This document shows, piece by piece, positions 48,528 to 59,319 of a stretch of 64,000 nucleotides of DNA. The position numbers and the translations under genes are program-made. The first letter of the stretch is position 1. The number at the start of each line of letters is the position of its first letter. Under the pieces are notes generated by a model. The model was not told the origin of the DNA. It searched no databases and was given only the letters and a program-made list of their open reading frames with translations. The DNA is taken from positions 186,376,813-186,440,812 of the forward strand of contig OX336397.1 of the NCBI GenBank assembly GCA_946902985.2. Direction: 5' to 3'. This stretch comes from Meconema thalassinum (lineage: Eukaryota; Arthropoda; Insecta; Orthoptera; Tettigoniidae).

Positions 48528-49380
48528 TTACGTATTAAGTGTCCGATATATCTGCATGTTGCCCATGATGCTGTGAACACAGTTCCATGTTCTTTTTGAC
48601 ATACTTCTGAGCATGTTCGGTGTTATAATGCGAAATGCATTGCGCAGTTCTTCGTTTCTAGTATAACGACGACGTGCAGATACAAGCGTCTTAATGGCTC
48701 CCCATAATTAGTTGTGATGTGTGGGGAGGTCAGGACTTCTCGGCGAACACCTTTAGGGAGCTGGTGTTGTGGGAGAATCACGCCAATGCCCTGGAAAGTG
48801 TTCATTTAGGAACTCGTGTACTGCAAGAGCGTAGTGAGCATATGCGTTCTGTGAGGCTCCTTTCCTCAAGCTGAGGTATTAACCTTATTTGTTACATGTG
48901 TAAATAATTTGAGCCATGCACATCGCCCCTTCAAAAAGTACAGTGCAAGCAGATGTGCTGTCATCGCTGCCCATATCATTACGCGAGGCGGGTTCCTTTC
49001 CAACTCCAATTAGAAATGAGGTTTCGCTTTGGACCACACTACAACATGTTTAGCACGTGAGCTACTATAAATAGCACATTCATCTGAAAACATAACTTTG
49101 GCACGGTTGACTGCACTTGGAAATTTAGTAAACAAAGAACGGCATGCTAAAATGCGGTCATTCCAGTCTCTATCCGATGATTCGATTACGAACGTCGGTC
49201 GAAAATGTTCGAGCTTAAGGTCTTTTTTCATGTAATCTCGCATAGTTGTCCGTGGTATACCGAGTTCCGAAGCACGTTTACGCGTCGACTTCATAGCAGA
49301 TTGTTCAATCGAAGCACGGACTCAGTCACATGTTTCTTCCCGTATCTTCTTCCTTCCACTCCGCGGCCTGTCTTTAATAC
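48528..49380 (-). pseudogene. Tc1/mariner-like transposase, N-terminally cut
   Basis: The minus strand reads GSIKDRPRSGRKKI, a stop, RASIEQSAMKSTRKRASELGIPRTTMRDY (helix-turn-helix region), then VMFSDECAIYSSS (a DDE-type Asp), VVVWSKAKPHF, a stop in the same frame, NPPRVMIWAAMT, and after shifts LNEHFPGHWRDSPTT and RNEELRNAF, ending near 48528. The order matches the C-terminal two thirds of a mariner-type DDE transposase of insect genomes. Several stops and frameshifts kill it. A SINE adjoins its upstream edge at 49380, so the N-terminus is lost or displaced. Confidence 0.7.
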
Positions 49381-49560
49381 TGCCTGCGTGGCTTAGCGGT
49401 AACATTCTCTCCTGCTGTCCCCAAGGTTGTAGGATCGAACTCTGGCACAGCCAGCTGGCCTTTGAGGGTGCGCAAATGCGAGGGAGCCGTGCCAGTAGAT
49501 TTACTGGCACGTTAAAGATCCTCTTCGGGGCATTGGCACGGGCAGACAATCAGAGATAGT
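49380..49560 (+). mobile_element. tRNA-derived SINE (family 3)
   Basis: The head GCGTGGCTTAGCGGTAACA is an A box and GTAGGATCGAACTCTGG a B box. The body ends ACTGGCACGTTAAAGATCCTCTTCGGG. The head recurs inverted at 62521-62592 and the tail recurs at about 63070-63110. It abuts the mariner-like pseudogene. Confidence 0.7.
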
Positions 49561-49665
49561 CAAATGATAGCACAATGACGACAGAGGGCAAGTTGCGGTA
49601 AACTAGAAAAAACACATCTTATTCCAGAAGAAGGGCAATATGAACAAGCGAATGGTTTGTTGCGG

Positions 49666-51823
49666 TTACAATCTTAGGTCCAATTTTCTGGGCTTCTTAG
49701 AAAATTGATCCAGCAGATCAATTGGATTTACTTCTATGTCCTATGAATATTCAATAGAGCCAAACCATTAAGTCGAGTTTCACTTGTGGTATTTCTGACG
49801 TAGGTTTTCAGGTGTCTTAATGATGAAAATGACCTCTCACTGGCTGCAGTGGTGACATGAAGAGTGGCAAACACTTTCAGCAAGCAGTGGATTGCAGGGA
49901 GTTTATCTCCATCACATAAAAGAAGTGCTTCTAAAGCACATTTGGGTTTCTTGTTTAGAGAGGAAAGCAAGACGTACCACACAGCCATCTCTCCTACGGC
50001 ACTATCTTCGCTGCATTGAAGATCCCTGTTAAGACTTTCATTGCCTCTTCATCTTCGATGGTAGGTGTTTTCTTGTCACTTGCAGGCAGAAGGCACATGA
50101 AAGACTGCAGCGTCAGTTTATGAGAAGTGAAACGCTCTCTCAGTTCTGTAATGAAATTGTCTTAGAAAGGTATGAATATGGATATTGGAAAATACTGCTC
50201 TGGACTACTATGAGTTTCTACATTACACCTCTGTATTTGGTGCTTTGCTATACGGGGAATGGCAATTGTTACATCCAATTGAGAAGTTTTAATACCTGCT
50301 TGCATAAATATTTTTGTGAACTCCACTTCTGCGTTTTGTCTCATCTCCACAATCCTGTCCTCCACTACATCATCATATGAAAATGCTTTCGCAATGTCTA
50401 ACCCTTCGCCTTGAAAAATCTGCTAAGAGGAGCACTTACACTAAACACTTTATTTAGAACACATACAGACACGAGGAACTCGGAGTTCTGCGTAGCACAC
50501 AACAACTGTTGAGCATTAGTAGAGGCCTCTTTGTTATTCCAATGTGCTATAGTTTCAAGACTTTCGACGACGGCATCAAACAATTCCATACAGCAATTGA
50601 GTCATGGTGCTCCACCCACCTTGTTGGACACAATGCTTTAAGCCTCGTATAAGCAGTTTCAGGAACAGTGGCATCTATCGCTCCTTTTAATGCATTTAAC
50701 CTTTTGGGATATCGGTAAAATGAACAAATATTGCCCACAGTGCCCAAACAGTTTCTGATTCCTTAAGTTGAGCATGCATGGTTAATAGCAAGATTAAGAA
50801 CATGGGAACTGCAGTGTATGTACAAAGCCAATGGGTAGGTCTCCCTTATTATTGCTTGGACGCCGTTAAACTGCCCACCGATAGCGTTAGCTCCATCATA
50901 TCCTTGCCCTCTTAAATAATTCAAGTTGATTCCAATCACCTGAAGTGTATCAATTATTTTGGCAGCCAACCCTCTTCCGGTGGCGTCAATAACTGGTACA
51001 AACTGAAGAAAGTCCTCCCTGATTGTCAGGGTCAACGTATCGAATACAAAGTGACATTTGTTGCATTCAAGAAATGTCAGTAGTCTCATCAGCCAGTATC
51101 GTGAAACATTGTGATCTGTTCACTGTGCGCACAGTGTTTTCAGCAATAAAGTCATCACATACATTAATGATTTCATTTTGAGTGTGTGGGCTTATGTACA
51201 TAGCATTTCGGCTGCTTGAAATGTAAATGAGATTTTACATCCTCGTCTCCACTTCTTACTCCAAAACGAAGAAGAGCCCTAAAATTCCCATCATTTTCAG
51301 TAGGTTCTTCATCATTCAATACAATGGGTCCGTGGCCTCGTTGCCCTCTAAGAGGTAAACCTTGGCATCCACACAAAATTATAGTTTCAATGATAGGAAT
51401 TATCTTTTTCCTGTTTTCTTCGATCTCCTTTTTTCAGGCTCTTGTCAATTTGTCAGTCGATTGGGTCTTGCTTCTTGTTAGAGATAAGTTTGAACTGGCT
51501 CGCCCGAAGTACACACTTCTTGTGGTATTCAGCCTTTTCATGCCTATTGAACTCTTCAACAGCATCTTTCCACATGTTGAACTTGGTTTTAACAAGTTTT
51601 CCCAAGGACCGATGCCCTACTCCAACTCCGTGAGAAGAAAAGAGTACACAATGTCTGCAATAAGCACCATCATCGATTTGAGAATAGGTTAACCACTTCC
51701 ATCTATTTTACCAATGCAGTTGAAATTTTAAGTTCCTCTTGCCGCTACCTGGAAACTTGAAGTTGTAATCTGGCACCCAAACATCGGTCAGAATAGTATG
51801 CCTAGTTTCAAAGTCCACCTGAA
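49666..51823 (-). pseudogene. hAT transposase, TTF-finger (ZMYM1-like) type, decayed
   Basis: From 51823 the minus strand reads VDFETRHTIL, FPGSGKRNLKFQ, WLTYSQIDDGAYCRHCVLF (TTF-type zinc finger), HRSLGKLVKTKFNMWKDA and AEYHKKC. Further on come QGYDGANAIGGQFNGVQ and YIHCSSHVLNLAI near 50850, RLKALCPTRWVEHHDS near 50640, and the dimerisation motif TTAASERSFSSLRHLKTY near 49840. The end IEVNPIDLLDQFSKKPRKLDLRL closes at 49666 after a one-base shift. Order and motifs are those of hAT transposases with an N-terminal TTF finger, which normally cut and paste DNA. TTTTTTCAG just before VDFE could be a splice acceptor. There are many stops and frameshifts. Confidence 0.8.
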
Positions 51824-51829
51824 AAAATA

Positions 51830-53290
51830 GCATCATGTAAATTTTTTCTACATTAACTTATTTGTAATTTTTCGGCAGTGATAAAATACTTTTAATAGGC
51901 CTAATAATAATTAATCATCAACTTATTACAACCAAAAATTAGAATTTAGGCAACCATCTCTGAACGTTCCGAAATGTACCTAGCATATAACTTAATGAGG
52001 TGCAGTATTTGACACAGATTGCCAGATGCTACAGCTATAGCGCAGTAAATCCAACTGTAGTCCCATAAAGCATGCAAAATTCTATGATTCCACTTGCCCC
52101 TCTACTCGAATTAAGGGTCCACTGCTGTAGTTCGTTTAATGTAATTTAGCACTATTTTGACAACTAAACTACGTTGCCAACTTTCCTAACGACCAGTATT
52201 CTACGACTTCATTTACACACTGTAAAACAGCATCCTCGTAGCATGAGTATACGGTTGGTAGCAATCGCATTTCTGTGTTAGTCCGCCAGTGCAATTAACG
52301 CCATTATAAATTTAATAAAATATATTTATAACTCTGCAAAATAGTCTGAAAACATGTATTAATATTACTTATTACTTCGGCCTATTGTGTGTACCGTAAA
52401 TGTTGCATAAATATGTGAGCAGGTCCGACACTTTGATTTTGACTTACGTGTGAGCTGAAAGCAGAAGACAGAAATGTTTAATTTACTTATGTTGTTTTTC
52501 TTTCTTGAGACGTAGATTGTGGCTGACTGGCTGGTAACTGTATATGGCTTTATTCCTCTCTTGTTTTAATTATATGTTAGTTGGTTCCTCAGTTTAGGGC
52601 TGCGACAACGTGCTCATGTAGCCCCGTGCACTTTGGATGTGTGTAGAATCTGTCTGATAACCGGTGTCAATTGTGATGGCTGTATTAGTGTGTGTTATCT
52701 GTGATTCAGGTGAGGACTGCAGTAGTTCCTACTTTTTCTACCAAATGCTACCGTCAACGAAACCTAGCCACGAACATGGATACTAGATGCAACCTCGACC
52801 GGCACCTGGCTGCGAACTTTGAAACTAATAGAGCGTTAGTCAAATCTAACCTACAAATTTAGCTTCACACAATTGTAGTTAGTGGAAAGTTCTTTTACAT
52901 GTCATAAATCTATGACATGGGACCGCTGGCTTTACTTCCCCTCCAAAGGAAGGCATACTGAGGGATTTCTAACGCTCTTAAAAATTCGACGGCAAATCGT
53001 TTTATCTTTCAATAAATCCAACGCAGTCAAGCACAGATTAACTTATTTACATTAAAACACGCATTTTGAAAATCGCACGTGAGATTAGGGGAGGGGATCG
53101 AGCAAAATCTCACGGTATCTCACCAAGGGGAGAGGGGGTCGAAAACTCGCCAAAATCGCCTTACGTAAATAATGGATGCCCCGTAAGAATTTTATTAGGC
53201 CTCTGATATTTGTGATGTTCAAAGCTGTAGAAAATGTGGCATACAATTCTATTCGGCGCACAGCAGCCATTATATTCAACTTTACCACAT
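51830..53290. other. Noncoding DNA with a SINE relic
   Basis: A family-5 SINE body (minus) lies at about 52840-52995, matching 25770-25900. Otherwise no coding frame or repeat unit is seen. Confidence 0.45.
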
Positions 53291-53660
53291 TCATAATCTG
53301 ATGTAAAAGAAATGAAAGTATGTCTGCCCCTCATTATTCCCATTTTCAACGGGGTCGGGGATGAGATGCGTTGAAAGTCTATGTAGCGAATGGTTTTACG
53401 GCCGGATACCCTTCCTGACGCCAAGAGAGAGAGAGAGAGAGAGATGAAGATGAATGAAACATGGCAAGGATGTGAAGGAAAGCGACCGTGGCCTGTCAAA
53501 AGGTACCGCCCCAGCATTTGCCTGGAGTTGAAAATGGGGAAACCAGGGAAAACCATTTCAAGGACGGCTGACGGAGGGGCTCAAACCCACGTCTACCGAG
53601 TCCGCAGAGAGCTTGGCCCCATGGCCTAGCCCTGCTCGTTAGCGAGCATAGCTACCGCTG
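53290..53660 (-). mobile_element. tRNA-derived SINE (family 2), near complete
   Basis: On the minus strand the head has CGGTAGCTATGCTCGCTAACG and later GACGTGGGTTTGAGCCC (B box). The body has ATGGTTTTCCCTGGTTTCCCC, GGCAAATGCTGGGGCGGTACC and GGCCACGGTCGC. The end has a GA/CT microsatellite (53424-53444) and GGCGTCAGGAAGGGTATCCGGC. Related bodies lie at 34290-34500, 41560-41690 and 47800-47930. Confidence 0.65.
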
Positions 53661-54699
53661 CCGGTCAAGAACAACTGTAAATAAAATTGTTTATTCAACT
53701 GATATGGCAAGCAGAAGCAGAGTTGATGTTTTGACAGAGCGTAACTGTTGTCAAGGTGAGGGAATACATGCGGTCCTTAAAGGCTGCCATGGGGTCGTTG
53801 CTCATTGGCTGCAATACACGTGGTAGGGGCGGATGGCTATGTTCAATCAATGGGACTACTCCCCCAAGAGAACTGTCAGAAAAGAGCCAATTTACTGAAA
53901 ACGAACTCTACGAAGGGTGTGACTACATCACATACCAAGAAGGACCGTGCTCATTCAGCGCTGTTTAATGTTGCACCATCAGTTGAACGTCATAATGCAA
54001 GCATTGTTGCCTGGTCGCACTCGCAGCCCTATTTGGTATTGTTAGGAGTGTTCCTTGGCTGTATTTAAAAGTGAAGTACATTATCGTATCGGTTTCCCAC
54101 AGCTCGCCTCTCTACCCCACTCGCCTTTATGTGCTGTCTCTGGTGCGTGCATAGCTCAGGGTTCTAGTTCGATTTGCTGCGCTATTTTACTATTGATAAT
54201 ATAATAATAATAATAATAATAGACTAAATGTGTATGTGATTTCTTACCTTGGCAGATTTACCTACGAAGTTTGCTATGTCCCTTGCGTTTCCATACAATT
54301 CACAGCCAGTAGACGTTGATGTGATTGGTAAGACCAATTCTTGAATGTCTTTAGTTGATGAGCACGGATTCGATTCAGGTTATAAGCACTCCGTTGAAAT
54401 ATTATGGTCACTTTCTTCCGTTTTGGATCTTCAAAAGAAAAAAAACGTGACTAAACTTGATTGTCTTTTGCGTTCCTGCATAGCCTCATTTTAAAGATTT
54501 AGATCTGTTAGGCAATTGGTAAAACTAACAAAACAATTTGCTATTTAAATAAATAATATTTGCGCGGCGAGTCATTCATTAAAACTTAACACTGAGGTTC
54601 TGTTGTAGTCCACTAAGCACTAACATTGATTGAACTGGCGACATCAGCACCAATAATCCAAATGCGTGTAGGAAGCAGGGTTGCCAACACATATGCCAA
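53661..54699. other. No feature recognised
   Basis: This is noncoding DNA with an ATA/AAT microsatellite near 54199-54222. The overlapping short frames at 53756-54068 have no domain. Confidence 0.4.
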
Positions 54700-54950
54700 T
54701 CTATATATAAATCAATGTTATTTGTTTGTATATCCCCTGTGCGTTCATATACCATTCATCCGATTGCGATGAAAATTGGGTGAGTTGTGTGCATTCCAGG
54801 GATGGTTTATAGCTACAAATTATTTATGTAACACTAAGGGGCGAGGGACTTAACAGGAACCCTTAAATCCCACAGTAGCCTAATTGCACAACCTGTATAC
54901 TCATATGACACCGCAAGATAATGGCTTGCTGATTCATCGCGAGGTGAAAT
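54700..54950 (+). mobile_element. Helitron-like element, 5' part
   Basis: It starts TCTATATATAAATCAATG, then GCGTTCATATACCATTCATCC and GATTGCGATGAAAATTGGG. This is the reverse complement of the sequence at the 3350-3409 end of the first Helitron-like element, so it is the 5' end of a plus-strand relative. Downstream words (GAGGGACTTAACAGGAA, TGACACCGCAAGATAAT) recur at 62708-62790. Its 3' end is not defined. The other Helitron-like element begins at 55037. Confidence 0.5.
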
Positions 54951-55101
54951 GCTGTCTCAGCAGAGCACTAACGCATGTGTCTCAATGAAGCGTGTATAAG
55001 ATTGTGTATCAATCACTTCACAGCGATTATATTTTACTAGCATTAGTACCCGGCTTCGCCCGGTGGAATGATGATAATGTCTCAAAGTCTCCTTAGAAAT
55101 A

Positions 55102-56119
55102 CAGTGAGTACGGGAATATTCTCCGCAGCGCCTACATGCGTCTGCGAGAGCTAGCTACAGCAGTTACGTTGGTAGCACGGCTGCCGCTTGCATGATCTCT
55201 ACTTGGTATAAAGCCAAGTCCCCGTTTCTTGGATGTTACTGGTAAACTCAAGAACCACTGGATAGATTTTGATGCGGTTTTCACCATTCTATAAAGGATA
55301 TATCGAGTATGATTTCTGTAGAAAATTATTTATTTATGATCAAAGGAAGCCGAGCAGTAACGATTTTAGTGGAATAGTCGATAAAAAACCTGGCATTTGA
55401 GCGCTTTGTAAGCTTACGCTGGGTAAACCGTTAAAAATATCTAAATACTATGAGTGTAAGAATTGTTCAGCATGAAAAGTTCTACAAAAAAGTCCGCGAG
55501 AGCATATGTCATCTTCCATACATCGCCCACTATAAGGGAACAACTGAAGCTTGCCTCTTACAGCCTTATGTGCTGTCGACTTGGAGATTCCTGTTTGTTG
55601 AGCTAATTTTCGTGTTGATTTACTTGGGCTTCGCAGCATTATATCGGAGATTTCATCAAGTTTTTCGTCTGTTAAAAGCGTAGGCCTGCCTGTTCCCGGT
55701 ACATCGTGAACTGAGCCAGTCACACGAAATTTACTTACCAAATCCCGAATGGTATCACGGTTTGGACACTTTAAATTAGGAAACTGCGCCTGAAATCTTA
55801 ATTTTACAATTTCTGTAAACCGATCGCCTTCGAGAAGAACGTTTTCCACCAAAAAAAAAATAAAAAAATCTCTCTTCAGTAGTAAACATTACCGCCTGTA
55901 TACTGTTGCACTCTTCCAATAATAATCTATCCGAACGCTCGCTGACTGTAATACACGCTGAAGACCTGCAGGCTCGCACGCTTATCGCGATGCACATCGA
56001 CAGCTCACACGGGAAAGTCCCGCTTTGAAGGAGATAGTGCAGTGCAGCCAACTAAAACTCATGACTCAACCACTCACAGCTGCACGTACCCACTGCGGAG
56101 AACATTCTCGGGCGCCCTG
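55102..56119 (-). mobile_element. Tc1/mariner-type deletion derivative, 1018 bp
   Basis: TA at 55100-55101 and 56120-56121 flanks it. The inverted ends, compared over 30 bases counting from ATACAG, agree at 24 (shared core TTCTCCGCAG). A TA duplication with inverted ends marks the Tc1/mariner superfamily. It encodes only the N-terminal DNA-binding part of the transposase (55448-55889), so it is an internally deleted, non-autonomous copy. It lies just inside the 3' end of the Helitron-like element, so it is younger than that insertion. Confidence 0.75.
55448..55889 (-). pseudogene. Tc1/mariner-like transposase, N-terminal HTH part (DUF4817-like)
   Basis: It starts MFTTEERFF at 55889, and the frame slips in an A-run at about 55849-55870. 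It continues ENVLLEGDRFTEIVKLRF, PNRDTIRDLVSKFRVTGSV, PGTGRPTLLTDEKL, RSPSKSTRKLAQQTGISKS and AHKAVRGKLQLFPY. These are two helix-turn-helix-like segments joined by a GRP motif, the paired-type DNA-binding half of mariner-like transposases often labelled DUF4817 in insects. The catalytic DDE half is absent. The last ~25 codons to 55448 show no similarity I know. Confidence 0.75.
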
Positions 56120-56164
56120 TATAATGGACTTAAAATCCAGGTAATTTGCCCCCATAGACAATGA

Positions 56165-56540
56165 GGGTGTAATATCTAGGTCATTTGCCCTTTGATAAGG
56201 ATGATAATGAAGACTACTGTTGAATTGACACGTCAAACTTACAAATTACCGTAATAGAAATACATATTTCAAAATTCACAGGCGAGGAAGGCTTATTGTG
56301 TGTGGTGATTAATGGTGTAATGGGCGTAACATCTAGGTCATTTGCCCTTATGATGAGGATGATAAGGGAAACTACTACCGGTATTGCATTGACACTTCAA
56401 CTTACAATGTACACAATGTACTGTAATAAAAATAAATATTTAAAAATCACAGTCGAGAAAGACTTTATGCGGCGGTGATCAGCGGTATGATGCGCTAACA
56501 TCTAGGTCATTCGCAATTATGATGATAATAATAAGGTAAT
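56165..56540. repeat. Three-copy tandem repeat, ~156-170 bp
   Basis: GTAATATCTAGGTCATTTGCC or a close variant occurs at about 56171, 56327 and 56497. Each is followed by ATGATGAGGATGATAA-like sequence and ACTTCAACTTACA. A weaker relative is near 62648. It lies inside the Helitron-like element. Confidence 0.75.
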
Positions 56541-56574
56541 TAAAAAATGACTACTAAACGAACTTGGTGCAATT

Positions 56575-57320
56575 TTAAAACTGATATAGGTAATTCAGAT
56601 GTCTAGCTTCGATGTCTTCCAAAGTCTCAACCTTATTTTCTGGCTTAGGCCTGTACTCGATGCATCTAGTGAAAGAGCTTATGGCGTACTGCTCGGCAAA
56701 GAATAGAGGTCCAAGCAGCACGAACCTGAGATGATTGCAGATGATGACGAAATATGGTGACACACGTTCGGGGTTCCCCGTCCTATTTAGATTGGCCGGG
56801 GAATCACTCACTCTTTCGCAACACCACAGTGGCTTGAGCAACGGCCCTGTGCTGGCATCAGCATAGTCAGCAGATAACACGGCGAGCTCTCGAAATTCCT
56901 CTCATGTCACCTCGCGATGAATCAACAAGCTATTCTCACAATTGCCCCCCCCCCCCAGGGTCTCACAACTTGTGGGACGTAGGTTGGCGACCACGGGACC
57001 CCAGCAGAGTCTGGCATCGCTTCTACTTCCTGGTGCCGGGCTCCTTTCAGTTCTCTTTCCTGTCGGCCTCCCTTGGTCAACTCTCGTTCTCTTCCGACCC
57101 CAACTGTATTAGGGTATCCGAGGGCTAGGGAGTCTTTCAATTTCCCGCCTTAATTGGCCGTTGTCTCATCTTTCCTGATGCCCTCATTCTTCGAGGGGTC
57201 TGCCTTCTTTTCCTTTTCATAATATCTCCTGTCTTCTGCTCAAGGCCCTCAAAGAGGCAGGGTGTGTGTAGCCCCACCACTTCTGGAACACCCTCAAGGG
57301 CTCATGGCTGGCGAGTTAGG
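56575..57320 (-). other. Segment of unknown origin, partly duplicated at 62.8 kb
   Basis: About 56615-56790 is colinear with 62790-62960 (CTCAACCTTATTT, CTTAGGC, GTACTGCTCGG against GTCCTGCTCGG, GATGACGA). The minus-strand frame 56575-56880 (ENKVETLEDIEARHL) and a similar one at 62768-63004 (ANKVELLS) share ends but no known domain. From 56890, the minus strand has a G+C-richer stretch with an open frame (57140-56922, GRERELTKGGRQERELKGAR) that looks repeat-derived. A C-run lies at 56945-56956. Confidence 0.35.
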
Positions 57321-57349
57321 AAGCTGGCAACCCCAAGGGATTCCTGAGC

Positions 57350-59311
57350 TAAATGCAGGGAATGGAGTCGTATGTCAGACATTTCAATTGGACAGTGTTT
57401 CATCGGGTTCCAAAGGGTAAGTATGTAAAATTTGGTTCAGATCGGAGAAACCGTGTAGATTTGTCCCAAAGGGCCTAAATGCATGGAAAGGGGTGGTCTG
57501 TCCGATATTTAAAGTGGACAGTGATACTCGTTGGGTTCCAAAGAGGAAGTATACAAATTTTGGTCCAGATTGGTGAAACGATGTAGAGTTGTGCCAAATG
57601 GTCTAAATACAGGGAATGGAGTGCTCTGTCCAAAAGTTCAAGAAGACAGTGTTACTCGTCGGGTTCCAAAGGGTAAGTAACTTACATAAAGATTGGTTGA
57701 GATGGGTGAAACTATGTAGATTTTTGCCAAAGAGCCTAAATGCAGTAAATGGAATGGTATATCCGAAATTTCATTTAGACAGTATTACACGTCGGGTTCC
57801 AAAGGATAAGTATGTAAAATTTGGTTCTGATCGGTAAAACGGTGTAGATTTGTGCCAAAGGGCCTGAATGCAGGGAATGGAGTGGTCTGTCCGCAATTTC
57901 AAGCAGACAGTGTTACTCGCAGGGTACCAAAGTGCAAGAATACGAATTTTGGTTGTGATCGGTGAAACTGGGTAGAATTGGACCAAAGGGCCTCAATGCA
58001 GGGAATGGGGTGGTCTGTCCGAAATTTTAAGCGAACAGTGTTACTCGCAGGGTTCCAAATGGTAAGTATACAAATTTTGGTTCAGATCGGTGTAACGGTG
58101 TAGATTTGTGCAAAAGGGCCTAAATGCAGGGAACGGTGTGGTCTGTCCGAAATGTCAAGTGGACAGGATTACCTGCAGGGTTTCAAAGAGGAAGTATACA
58201 AATCTTGGTTCAGATCGGTGAAACGGTGTAGATTTGTGCCAAAGGGCCTAAATGCAGGGAATGGGGTGGTCTGTCCGAAATTTTATGAGGACAGTGTTAC
58301 TCGCAGGGTTCCAAAGGGTAAGTATACAAATTTTGGTTCAGATCGGTGTAACGGTGTATATTTGTGCAAAAGGGCCTAAATGCAGGGAACGGGGTGGTCT
58401 GTCCGAAATTTCAAGTGGACAGGATTACCTGCAGGGTTTCAAAGAGCAAGTATACAAATTTTGGTTCAGATCGGTGAAACGGTGTAGATTTGGGCCAAAA
58501 GGCCTAAATGCAGGGAATGGAGTGTCTGTCCGCAATTTGAAGCAGACAGTGGTACTCGCAGGGTTCCAAAGGGTAAGTATACAAATTTTGGTTCAGATCG
58601 GTGAAACAGTGTAGATTTGTGACCAAGGGCCTAAATGCAGGGAATGGAGTGGTGTGTCCGCAATTTCAAGCTGATAGTGTTACTCGCAGGTACCAAAGGG
58701 TATGAATACTAATTTTGGTTTTAATCGGTGTAACGGTGTAGATTTGGACCAAAGGGCCTAAATGAAGTAATTGGGGTGGTCTGTCCGAAATTTTAAGTGG
58801 ACAGTGTTATTCGCAGGGTTCCAAAGGGTATGTATACAAATTTTGGTTCAGATCGGTGAAACGGTGTAGATTTCTGCAAAAGTGCCTAATTGCAGGGGAT
58901 GGAGTAGCCTTCCCGCAATTTCACGCAGATAGTGTTAGTCGCAGTGTTCCAAAGGGTAAATATACAAATTTTGGTTGAGATCGGTCAAACGGTGTAGATT
59001 TGGGCCAAAGGGCCTAAATGCAGGGAATGGAGTGGTCTGTCCGCAATTTGAAGCAGACAGTGGTACTCGCAGGGTTCAAAAGGGTAAGTATACAAATTTT
59101 GGTTCAGATCGGTGAAACGGTGTAGATTTGTGCCAAAGGGCCTAAATGCAGGGAATGGAGAGGTCTGTCCACAATTTCAAGCAGATAGTGTTACTCGCAG
59201 GGTACCAAAGGGTATGAATACTAATTTTGGTTCTGATCGGGGTAACGGTGTAGATTCGGACCAAAGGGCCTAAATGCAGGGAATGGGGTGGTCTGTCCGA
59301 AATTTCAAGTG
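57350..59311 (-). repeat. Tandem array, ~128-bp unit, about 15 copies
   Basis: Units hold GGGTTCCAAAGGGTAAGTA, TTTTGGTTCAGATCGGTGA, GGTGTAGATTTGTGCC, AAAGGGCCTAAATGCAGGG and GTGGTCTGTCCG. AAATGCAGGG-type marks step about every 127-130 bases. One further unit fragment (62150-62220) lies beyond the hAT, showing the array was continuous before that insertion. It is the internal array of the Helitron-like element. Confidence 0.95.
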
Positions 59312-59319
59312 GACAGGAT

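Noticed and set aside
56922..57140. Minus-strand frame with charged repeats (ERELTKGG, RQERELKG)
   Set aside because: It is likely a repeat-derived frame in G+C-richer DNA, with no domain, start context or splice support.
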